Source of the DNA: Undaria pinnatifida | Lineage: Eukaryota; Sar; Phaeophyceae; Laminariales; Alariaceae | Assembly (NCBI GenBank): GCA_012845835.1 | Contig: JABAKD010000016.1 | Span: 9,562,121 to 9,626,120, forward strand | Length of the DNA: 64,000 nt | Direction: 5' to 3' | Part shown: positions 33,301 to 45,300 of the stretch, piece by piece | Numbering within the stretch: the first letter of the stretch is position 1 | Layout: each line of letters starts with the position of its first letter | Notes under the pieces: generated by a model | What the model was told of the DNA's origin: nothing | Database searches by the model: none | The model's input: the letters and a program-made list of their open reading frames with translations, nothing else | Position numbers and translations under genes: made by a program

Positions 33301-36300
33301 AATAGATGACGAAAATGTTTTTTTTTCTGGCTCTTTTGTGGGTCCTGCTGTCCAACAGGTCAATTTGTCTATTTTTCATCAAGCCTTGATCAACATTGCC
33401 CACCAAACACGATTGACCTTCGATCTCGAGATAGACAACCCATGGTCACTCCTCTTCGTTCCGGACAAGGCTACGTGAGTGTAGTTGACAGCGCTGAAGA
33501 GTTCATCTCGATCCATGCCCTAGGGCGTGATGGGCTGCTTGTTTTGTCCTGTGGTCTTCCGTCACATCCGCTCAAAATTATGTTTTTCGCCCGTTGGGAG
33601 ACGATACCTTGTAGAGAGTTGTCTCAGTTTTCTACACACCAGCCGCCAAATGTGTTTTTAACAGAAGCCTGATCGGTGCCCGCCACACATCACCGGCCGT
33701 AGAGTGAGCGTTGTGCACCAAGGGGGGGTCGGAGCCCCTAACGAACTCGCCACGTTCAGAGTTCACGACGCTATCGTTGATCTCGTCGAACGAAGTGTGT
33801 GGAGAACACGAAATTGCGCCGCGTCTCATCCAAGATCTGCTTGATAATTTCTCAGCCCGATGTTGTTGATGGCCAAGATCGCGCCGAGATATCGTTTTTT
33901 TCCGGAATTCTGGAAAGTTTCAAAAAATAGTTCTTCCAAATTGGGTCCATAGGCGACCGTTCAGGCAAAGTTTGGCTGGGATCTTCGGGAACATTAAGCT
34001 TTTGACCTTCCATTGTCACCGATCTTCATAGCGGTCAGATATGCCAAAATAACTTGAGTATAAGGGATGTGAGCCTAGATGGGAAGAGGCAGGACTATCA
34101 GGCGGGCTAATGTTGGGTGGCGGGACTGTCACAAGGGGGGGGTTATTTAGTACACGGGTGGGATTCTTAAGCAGGGGGGGTATCGATTGGAGAGCAGGAC
34201 TGACAGGCTATCATTGGGTAGGCGTGGCTGTCCGGGGGGGAGCTGTTGTTAAGCGCGGGGGGGGGATTTTTGGCGGACGGGACTGTCAGACGGGGGCTAT
34301 CATTGGGCGGGCGGGCCTGTTACGCCCAGGGCTACTAGGAGGTAGGTTGGACTGCCGGAGGCGGCCTTTAGTGGGCGGGGGGCAAGGGTACAACTAGCGC
34401 TTTTGTGCTCTTATGTGGTATCATACGCGTCATCCGGGACTCGAGTCAAGAGGCCAGACAGCAGTGGTTTTGCGTTCTGTTGCTTTTTTCGCTTTGCTTG
34501 AAGGGGGCGGTTTATCTCTCGCGTTTTCCCTCCCTCTCCGCTCGCTCTGTTATTTCACCACGCGCGCTTTTTCCCTTCGCGCTCTCCCTCTCTTTTTTCG
34601 CCGTATGTACGCTTTTTTGTGTGTGTTTTGTTTAGTTTCCGCTGCTCTCTAACCCGCCACGCGTGTTTTTTTCACATTGCCCTCTCGTTCTCTCTTTTTT
34701 GTTTTGTTTTTTCCATGTTGTTTTGTTTCGTTTTGTTTTTGTATTTTTTAGGTTCCTCGCGATGGTGGATATCGATGGTGACGGGCTGATCAGCTACGAG
34801 GAGTACATGCTCTTCCGCACCTTGTTGTCTCTGCCTCGACGAAAGGTATACGAAGCACTGGCAAACCGACCCGCTCCACCGCACAACGCGCTCACTCTCG
34901 CGCCCATGCCGCGCTAGCATATAACTACTTGTTTTTATATGGTGAAAGTGCTCGGTTGGTGCATCCCTGGCATCTCCGGGGGTCCCGCTTAGACACCGCC
35001 TCCGTACATTACTTGAGGAACGATCCAGCTTTTCTTTTGATTTCTTCCTTCACCTTATTTTTGTAGAAGTTTCATGTCAGTCCCAGCTCAGCTAAGTTTG
35101 GCGCATTATCAGCTCGGCTCCGCTCAGCAGAGCGCACCGTAGCGCTAGCCCAGCAGCGCAGCGCCGTGCAGTGTCGCGCGGGGCGGTGCCGTGCCCTGCC
35201 GTGCCCTGCCCGTGCCCTGCCCGTGCCCTGCCGTGCGGTACGGTGCTATGCTGTGCTAGGCCGTGCTGCGTGTTCTCTTCTGCACTTTTCCTACATGCCA
35301 AGTACCATTCATACCATCGGTACTACTGCTGTACGTACCAGGTGCAAATGCTCTCACAGCTCAGCCCGGCATAGCTATAGCTCAGCAGCGCAGCGCCGTG
35401 CGGTGGCGTACTTGCGGAACGGCCCAGCTTTTTTTTTTTAATTTCTTTGTTCGCGTTTTGTTCTTAGTTACAATAAAAAGTCTTATGTCATACGAAAGGT
35501 CCCAGCTTAGCTTAGCTTGGCGCATCATCATCAGCTCGGCTCCGCTCAGCAAAGCGCACCGCAACGCTAGCTCAGCAGCGCAGCGCCGTGCGATGCCGCA
35601 CGGGTCCCTGTCCTGCCGTACGGTACGGTACTGTGCAGTGCTGTGCCGTGCTGCGTGCTTTTTGCTGTACTTTTCCTACATGCCAAGTATCATTCGAAGT
35701 GTCGTGCCACCCGTAATACTGCTGTACGTACCAGCTAACACATGGTTGAATCACAAAAAAAAATGCTCTCCTCCATGGAGTTATAGCTCAGCAGCGCAGC
35801 GCAGTGCTGTGCGGTGCTGTGCGGTGCCGTACGGTGCCGTGCCTTGCCCTGCGGTGCTGTGCCGTGCTGCGCTGTGCTTTCTTTCAAACATACAGCAGTA
35901 CCAGGCATCATGCGATACCAGGCACCGACCGGTATGTATGAACATGTATACTCGTCTTTTTTTCCGCCTTCTTCATTTGATTATCCTCTCGGTCCTCCTT
36001 TTTTTTTCGAAAATTACACCCGTACTGGCGATCAGAACGTGGCATCACCAGCAAGCACACACAACAGAGCACAGGGCAATCAGCTCTGCGTAAGTAACTC
36101 TTGGCATTATCAATCGCCAGATGCACCAAATCATGGGCCTCTTCTTTCTGCCGACTTCAGATTTGTTGTATTCTTCCTTGCGCGAGCGTAGCGGGCGGCG
36201 TCTGCCGCCGGTAGAGCGGAGCCCTTGTCTACACTATGGACATGCTTGGCACGTATCCCCCCCCCTTCCATCTTGTCCTCCCCCCCTCCAACCCCCCCCC

Positions 36301-39300
36301 CCCTCCTCCAACCCCTCCCCCCCCCCCCCTCCATCCCCTCCCCCCCCCCTCCATCCCCTCCCCCCCTCTCCTTATCCCTGCACCCGACGTATACTGGTCT
36401 GTTCTGTGTGCTATGTTCCGCGGTCAGCTTTCCATCGCTTTTCGCATGTTTGATCGGGACGACTCTGGCGCGATAGACGGGGACGAGTTCGAGTCGTTCA
36501 TGGAAGTGTTGAGAGGGGAGACCAACGTCGGCAGAACGGAGGGCAGCCGCCGCCGTAAGGAGAGCTATGCCGGTGAGGGCGGTTTGCTCATTCCATGCAT
36601 AGCCGAAGTCTTGAGACGATTGACCCTTGCCTCCCGAAAGTGAAGGATGGGGCGGGGGGCGCGGGGGGGGGGGGGGGGCGACGTTATAGTCGTATTTTTC
36701 GGTCATCGCTTTTTCCCGCTGAATGCGGAGGTGGGTTACCCGTTTGGGGCCTTTGTACAGCGATACAGCGACCAAGAAAGAAACGGTGATTGCGACGGTT
36801 CCAAGCGTCTACCAGTCAGTAGCGTGGGCGCGCAGCAGCACGAGTAGGATCATGCTGCTGCCTGCGCCCGTCCTGTCCGACGACCCCTTTCATTGTTGTA
36901 CTTGGGACACCAGCGTTGATTGTCATCCCCCAATCAGCAGCGCCCGATGCTGGAGTCATCGATTTTCATCGTTGATTTTTCCCCCCCCTGGAGCCCCAGG
37001 GGGATCAATGTTGCTTAGTACAGCAGGGGTTCCCCTATAAGGCGGTTTGAGTAAGGGGCAGTAAGGCGGCATCCCGATGTAAGGCGGTCCAAATTGCTTG
37101 GTGCGGCTGGGGAACTGCACTCATGACCTGGAAGGAATAAGGCGGCTTCCCTTTATAAGGCGGTCGTATTGCTATGGAACACAGCCGCCTTAATGGGGGA
37201 CCCCTACTGTGCGTGTGTTGTTCACATTGAACTGATGTTTCCACCCGTCTACGTCCGGCACAATCAGTGTCCGTGGCGATGCCTCCTGTAGTTGGATAGG
37301 TAATGGCAACTATAGGTACGTGTATACCAGATACCAGGTAGTATGTTGTTGTTTCTGAATCCTCCACCACGACTTGGATATAACCCTACCCACTATACCA
37401 AGTAACCCTGCCCACTACCAAAATGTGGAAGGCGTTTTTATTACGGGTGGTCCGACAATAAACCCCCGGTTGGTTGACTGACGATGCGTCGACGACTGAT
37501 GTACTTTTTTCGCAATAGTATTGAGAGTCTAGTTAGTTGGTTCGTAGATGCTATCGAGTTGGTAGTTTCTTTCAAATAATAGTTTTTGTACTGCTCCTAG
37601 AGCTGAGTGGGTACAACTGAAGTTACCAACTAGTCATTGGTCGGACTTATAGTCAATCGTTTTCCGAAGATGCGGACTATCCGACTTACTGGGTTTCCGT
37701 ACGTGTAGGAAGGATTGTTTAATACGAAGCGAAGCGGGTTTTTCTTTTTTGGGCACCTCCCCTCAATCTAGAGCTGTGAGTCGGCACGACTTAAGTAATC
37801 AACTAGTTACTAGTCGGACTGATAGTCGTTTTACGGAGGTGCCGACTATCCGACTTACTGGGTTTCCGTGCGCGTAGGAAGGGTTGTTTTGTCCGAAGCG
37901 AAGCGGATTTTTCTCTTCTGGGCACCCCCCCCCAACCTAGCCCGGGGGAGGCTGATTTGGCTCGTTTCACTCGCATGACTTAAGTCGACAAGTCGGCTGA
38001 CCATACTCTGGTTTCACCAGCGGGCTGGCCGACTAAAGTCACCTAGTTGGCTCCCGGTACCTACCGATTAGTTTTTAGTCGTGAAACCCTGCCGACTCAC
38101 AGCTCTACCCGCTCCAGAGTTGGTGGAGCCTGCTCTCTGACCATGGACAAGAGTATGGCGATGGCTTGGTGTGAGAACAAGCAGCAACAGCTAGGCACGG
38201 ACCATGATTGAGGTGCATCGTTTGTTTTCTGGGGCTCACTCACTTCCGGAGGGAGCTCTACACTTGTCCCAAAAGTGATTTTAGGGAAGAACGAAAGTGC
38301 TATATGCCGCGATGAACAAATCCCATGGCCTACTACAGCAGTTAGGGTATACAAATCGATTTTTTTTTTGTTTCCGAAAAAGGAGAAAGAAAATTCCGAC
38401 GATTTTTTGGGGCTTAAGGAGTGCCCCGTTTCTCAGAAAAGGCTTTTTTCAGCCCCAAAGAGTGCTAACCTCTCATCGTGCCACGCGTCGGTAGTTCGTT
38501 GGTTCATTCCGAGACATTTCGATACAAGCTGTTGTTGTTCCATGATCTTTTGTTTGTGCCAAATCAAGGCCCTCTGTTTTTTATCGCCCTGATGTCTATG
38601 TATTCGTATCATGTACATCTACCGTCGATCAGTTGATGTAAGTATTGGATTGGACCAGGCCTCCTGCGCCAGCCCGTGGTCCTGCCCGTGCTTCGTTATG
38701 CCGTTGGATTATCTTCGTGGTTTACCACTGGTCAGGCACACGGTTGGCTCACCAACCGGCAAGTTGTTTAGCTTTTTTAGTTAGCCAGTCTACTTTTTTC
38801 GTATTTAGCTAGCTAAGTAAGTTGTTAACAGCTAGACCATTAATAGTTGGTCGGTCTAGTTTGGGCAGATATTCACCACCCCAGGTAAATTATTTAGAAA
38901 TATTTACCCACGGCGGCGTTTCTGACGCCCCAGTTTTATCTCTTGCGGTGCCGCAGATGTTGCGCAGCGGCTGTTTATGGGTCAGGACGGCAGCGGCCAG
39001 ATGACCCTGGACCAGTTCGCCATGTTTGTGCGGCTTCTCCAGCGGGAGGCTTTGGTGATGCAGTTCAACCAGTGCGATGCGAGGGGACAGGGGCTGCTGA
39101 CGTCGACAGACTTCGCTAAGTTTCTCGTCACCAAGGTTTGTACTCGTGCTCTGAGGCGTTTTCTTGTCCCCGCCGTGCTCGTTTTATAGTACCTCTGGTA
39201 GGCGTTTTTTGCGGCTGTGAGTTGTCTGGGTGTCTCGGCTGGTTTATTAATTTTTGGTAGGGTGTTTGCGACTTACACCAAGTTTTGTACTCGGACTGAA

Positions 39301-42300
39301 GCGTATTTTGTTCCCGTGCTATAGTAGTTTTTGTAGTACCTGGTAGGCGTTTTGTAGGGCTGTGAATTTGTCTGAATGTCACGGTCTTATATATATACGA
39401 AGTATATATTAGGGTGTTTGCGATATACCGGCTTTGGTTGGGGTACGAGTTGGGTAAAAAACATATAGCAATATAGTATTGAAGCCGTCGAACGTCACAG
39501 TAGTCCAAGGCCAACCCGACCTGACTCACGAAAAATTCTCGAAAAACAAACGGTTAATAAGTAATTTTTCCTCTATGAGACAACATTTTTTTTTTTTACT
39601 GTAGGTTGTTGACCTCACTTTTCGTGGGTTTTGGTTGGCCTTGGACTGTATGACAACTTCGTCAGTTTTTCAATACGGAGTATTTTTTTTTTCCTATCCC
39701 CAACAGAGGTTGGAAATCGCAAACGCGCTACTGTATACTGGGTAGTGAAGTAAACTATTCAGCTGAGTTTTTATGTCTTTCTCGACGTAAAACGCGTTGC
39801 CAGCCACGAACACACCAGTCTGATACAAAGAGCGCGAAGTTACGCAACTCACTGGTATCCTAGCCAACCTGAACATGTAGTCGGCAACGCATTGTCAACC
39901 TCCAACTCGAAACCCTACTGTTACTTCGGAGGGCTATACTAATCAGGACCCACAGCAGTATACAAAAAACCTATATATTCCACTCTTTTTACCGTCCATA
40001 TTTGGTCCTAGGGGCTAGGTTTCCCCGTAGTAGGCGTTTTGGGTTTTACAGTCGTGGCCCTTATACTCGCCATATAGTTGTACTCGTCTTATGACTAGAG
40101 CTGGGCGTTGGCTGACTATGTGCAAGCCGCCGACTAGTTTTTAGTCTCGGGTGGCGAAAATGTAACTTTACGGAGGAAAGTGGTGTTTGTGGAAGCGTGG
40201 AAGGGATTCTGATTTAACAGACGAACTGTTGTCGATCGTCTCGCGAGACGAAAATAATAGGATAGCCAGACAGCAGCGGCAGAATAGCTGTCGCGCATGC
40301 CAGGGACGGTCGCCTGGGGCACAGGGGAGCGTGCGCGCTTAGCACCGCAGGATTGAAAGGAGTCAAGTAGAGTGCCCATTATAATTGATCGACTTTCCCA
40401 CCCGCCCGCCCTGTCGCTCAAGACGGAGGGAATCAGGTTGCAACAAGTCAGTGTAATTGTTGGGGCGGGGGCTGTGAGAGGTAGATAGCCCCGCAGAAAA
40501 AGGGAGCGGGGCTATCGGAGTCCGGGTTGGCCTGATTAATTAAACTTTGGAGGGGTTTCATAAGAGGTAGGTGGGGAGTTTGAGACGCCACCGTCACGCG
40601 GCCGGGGGCCGCTCGTGACGGACTTGTATTTTTTTGTTATTTTGCGCTACAGGGTAATAAGAGGTCTACACGTGACAAATTAATCCAGAATTCTTGAGCC
40701 ATAGCAAATAAGCCAAACTTACTTCTTTTTTTTTCGTACTATAATACGTGTAAAAAACACACGTTTGAACCACAAACGCGCCATTCGCATAATATATAGA
40801 CGCAGAGGTCGACTAATTATTAAGGTGTCCTTTGTCTGAGAGCGAAAAAAAGGAGCTGCGAAGGAGACAGCTCTGTATGTAGCAGTGCGTGATTTTTCTA
40901 TTTTTTTGGTTTTGTGCATGTATTTATTTCTTATTTTGTTTTTGGTCGCCAGGTGAACAGCGATCGGCACCTGTACAAAGAGTACATGAAGAGGGCGGAG
41001 TCGGAGGCTGTGGCCAAGCTACAGGTTCGGAAACAAAAAAATAATGTATTTTGGGAACATTTTTTATGTTTTTGTTTCGTTTTGTTTTTAGCGAAACGTT
41101 GAAGGTTTGAAGGTTTTGTTTATAGCGCTTACCCTCGGCTGGACAAGTGTGTAGGGGTGCTAACTGCGACTTCATGGTCCACAAAAATGAGCTCCGGAAA
41201 AAGATTGATTTGTATACAACGGCAGCTTGCCCTGCCGGGGTTGTAACGAAGACCACTGATAGGGACAGCTTACGCTATGCCTACAATGGGACTCGAAGGG
41301 TGCGCCAGCTAGCGTTGGGCTGCGAAAGCAACTGAGTTAAATCGACACACGACGCGTATGAAAATACGCGGAAGTGTGGTGAGCTAAAGCTTTATTTTTC
41401 CCCATCCGCCGGAGGATAGAAAAAAAAAAAAAAAAAAAAGATAGAGAAACAGCTCCGGAAAAAAGAGCTCCGAGACGCTTACCCCGTTGTGGACCAATGA
41501 GATGTCGTCCTGAGTCGTTGTGGGACTGTGTGTTCAAGGGGTACCCGATAACGGCTATCGGTCGATCGGGTGTACCCGATTTCGGTCATTGCTCTTTTGT
41601 TTATAACGCTTACCCTCGGCTGGACAGTCAATCGATCTGTTGCCCCCGATAGGCAGAGATACACATTATTTTTTTGTTTTTTCAACCATTCACCCCGGTA
41701 ACGTCGTTGGGGGGCTCTCATCGGTACATGTTGTACTACATTTAGTATGGGTTAGGGTTAGGGCTATTACGGAGGACGATAGTAAATAGGACCAAATATT
41801 ATTAGTAAAAATAGATGAATATATAGGTTTTTGTCTCCACCGTAGGTCCTATTTACTAGGGTCCCCCGTAAATAGGGTTAGATCCATCCATTGTGAAAAA
41901 CAGTAGGACACCCCCGATAGCTCTGTAGCTACTGTATTGCATTCTTCCTCGTCCAGAAGGTGAAACTTAGTGTGTACTAAGGGTTGTGACCACGAACCAA
42001 CTACTGCTATAGATACTCATGGGCTGCAAGACAGTGCGGCGGAGTCCATGTTCTAATAAGCTCCGTCGCTGACACTTTTCGCGGCGATCTACTGGTGGAC
42101 GACACACAACACTCTGAATCGTTTTTTTTTTTTTTTTTTTTTTTCGGGGGGGGGTATGGTAACCCCTCCTTACACCCGGAAACTCGTTTTGGGGGACAAT
42201 TTATACTTGGAAATAGTATAGGAAGGGGTTTTGGGGCTCTACCGCGGGCGGCGTTCTTGCAAAATCAGTCTTTGTTGTTCCCGGAAGCCCGCCAAAATCG

Positions 42301-45300
42301 AGCCCGAGTGAAGCGGTGCCGTTCGGCGGCGTTGGCCGTCGTCATTGAAATAGGAATGTATCGGTAGGCAGGCGTAGGTACGGGGGAAGGGGGGGGGGGG
42401 GTGAGGCGGAGAGGCAGGCAGAAACACGGGCCGAGAAGGAAAAGAAGATTGGCAAGCACTGAGATGGACGACTTTGGAATTTGGTGGAAACAAAAAGACA
42501 CGCAAAAGAGAATAGCGTAAGGAGCGTCTTAAGGCGGTGTCGCGTATATATATAAAAAAAAAGATTGTTGCGGTGTTTTTAGTTGTTTTTGTTGTTTTTC
42601 TCAATGGGTAAAAAGCGTGTGGTAATATAAAAGAAAAACAGTTTAAATACGCCAGCTGTGAGTTCGATAAATTTAGAGGGTCGATACGTACGTCATCTTT
42701 GCAAGCTGCGTGATAACACCGCCGTGTGTGGTATTATACGTGTTTTTTAACGTGATTTCGCGTCATTTTTCTTAGTTGTCTCGTTTTTTTTTTTCGTTAC
42801 AGGTGGATATCTCTGTGGAAGAGTTTCTGGCCTTCCAAGAAATTCTGCAGCACCTGCCGGAGATGGAGGTACTGCTTTGTTAGTAACCCTTTTCGAGGTT
42901 TTTCGAGACGCATGGCGGCACATGCAACCGTAGGTGTCCACCGTATTCTTTTCTGGAGTTCCTCCTCACTTTGAAGAGCTCCATACCTCCACCCCCCAAA
43001 AAGCTCGTTTTGATAAAAATGAGCTTGCGAAACCCGATAAGCAAGCCCCAATGGCCTATAAGACTTACAGCCGAATCATTGCTAAACAAGAATGCCATTC
43101 GGACGATTTTCGGTGAAGGACGCCCGGCGAAATTTAGAAGCTAGTTTGTTTTTCTTCTTTTGCCGGAAAAAAAAAACTGCTACCGTTGTCGTAGGTAGCA
43201 CTTTTTGGGATGAATCATAATGGTGAACAAGACTGGCGTTCAAACGATTTTGGGTTGATGCCCCGCGCAAAAAAAAATTTAGAAATTGCTTTCTTTTTTT
43301 TTTGCCGAAAAACTGCTGTTGCCCTTGTGGTAGGTAGCACTTTCGGGACGAATCATAATTGCTAAACAAGAATGGCATTCGGACGATTTTCCGGTGAAGG
43401 ACGCCCCGCAAGATTTAGAAAATGCTTCTTTTTTTTTTCTTCTTGGCCGAAAAAAAAAGCTACAGGCCCTTGTCGAAGGTAGTGCTTTTGGGACGAATCA
43501 TAATTGCTCAAACAAGATGGGCATTCTGACGACTTTTGGGGTTAAGGGCGCCCCCGCAATAAAAATCTAGAAACTAGTGTTATAAGGCTTAGTTTGGGTA
43601 AGCTATCGGTTAACCTTTTGCAAGTGGTCAAACGGACTAATAACCCACTAGACTAATACCTTAACAAATGGCGTCGTCGACAGACCATGGGTTTTTGGGT
43701 AGTGGGTTCGATCCCCACCATCCACAACAATAAACTTTTCAGATTTTCCCCATGTCGAACTTGAAAAATACTCTCCCTAGTACCCCAGGAAATGAAACCG
43801 CTTGGATAAATGACAGGTCCGCCCGTATATTCGGCCGACCTGTTATCTCGCCGCTTCAGGGGGGAAAGTGTTATAAGGCTTAGTTTGGGTAAGCTATGGG
43901 TTAATCAGTTGCAAGTGGTCAAACGGACTAATACCTCACTAAGTTCCTCAACACCAGTGTTTCTTTTTTTTGCCAAAAAAAAAAAGGTGCTATAATAGAG
44001 ATATAGCTACCACTTTTTTTCGGCGGTTTTCTCAACTTTGGAAGCTCAAGAACTCTTCCAAAAAACTGATTTGGAGAAAAATGAAAACTGCTACGAGTAC
44101 CGGATGAGAAAGTCCCAATGGCCTAGGTGTAGAACGAGAATCGTGCAAAAAAGAAATCACCGATTTTTTCCGACGATTTTGGGGTTAAGGAGTCCCCGTC
44201 ATTCAGAAGGAGCCCCGTCATTCAGAAGGAGTCCCCGTCGGACTCCCCGTCATTCAGAAGGAGTCCCCGTCATTCAGAAGGAGTCCCCGTCATTCAGAAG
44301 GAGTCCCCGTCATTCAGAAGGAGTCTCCGTCATTCAGAAGAAGTCCCCGTCATTCAGAAGGAGTCCCCGTCATTCAGAAGGAGTCCCCGTCATTCAGAAG
44401 GAGCCTCGTCATTCAGAAGGAGTCCCCGTCATTCAGAAGGAGTCTCCGTCATTCAGAAGAAGTCCCCGTCATTCAGAAGAAGGAGTCCCCGTCATTCAGA
44501 AGGAGTCCCCGTCATTCAGAAGGAGTCCCCGTCATTCAGAAGGAGCCTTGTCATTCAGAAGGAGCCCCGTCATTCAGAAGGAGCCCCGTCATTCAGAAGG
44601 AGCCCCGTCATTCAGAAGGAGTCCCCGTCATTCAGAAGGAGTCCCCGTCATTCAGAAGGAGTTCCCGTCATTCAGAAAACATTTCAGACGAAAACTGCTG
44701 CCTCCATCGTAGCACGCGTCTATACTATTAACAGTATAAGAAAAACGATACGTCTCAACGCTTTTTAGCGCCGCACCCCCGACATGGGAACGAAACACTT
44801 GGAGTTACACTAGGAAAAAAAAAAGAATTAGAAGCTGGAAAAATTGACGAGTAAAACTGACGGTTTCAGCATCCGTACAACACGAGGCAACTCGAACCCT
44901 TTGGGGGGGGGCTTCAGAAGGAAAAATTGACGAATAATGACTGACGACTTCAGCATCCACATACAATGCGAAGCAACTCGGGCTGCTAGATCGATTAGCA
45001 GACGACGATTTCCCAGTCCAACTCCAACGCGAGTACGCGTAAAAAGACGCGCGCACAGCTTGCCCTGCGTGCGCTGCATGCTCTCGCACCATGACAGGTG
45101 AACGAAAGCGTTTTTAGGTTTGTTTTACACGCGCACAGCTTGCCCTGCCGTGTGCTGCACGCTCGCACCAATGATATGGACGCGTTTTTTTGTTTGTTTT
45201 TTTTTCGCTGTACATGGCCCCCCAAAAGAGCTGAGAACGTGGCCGTGTACAGTGTGCAGCACGTGTACCATGTTTAGCGCCGGGAGCTTGTGCGCTTCGT

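Noticed and set aside
44038-44712. 224-codon open frame with repeated SEGVPVIQKE-like units
   Set aside because: It is the 21-bp satellite read in frame; the array length is a multiple of three and the flanks are intronic repeat.
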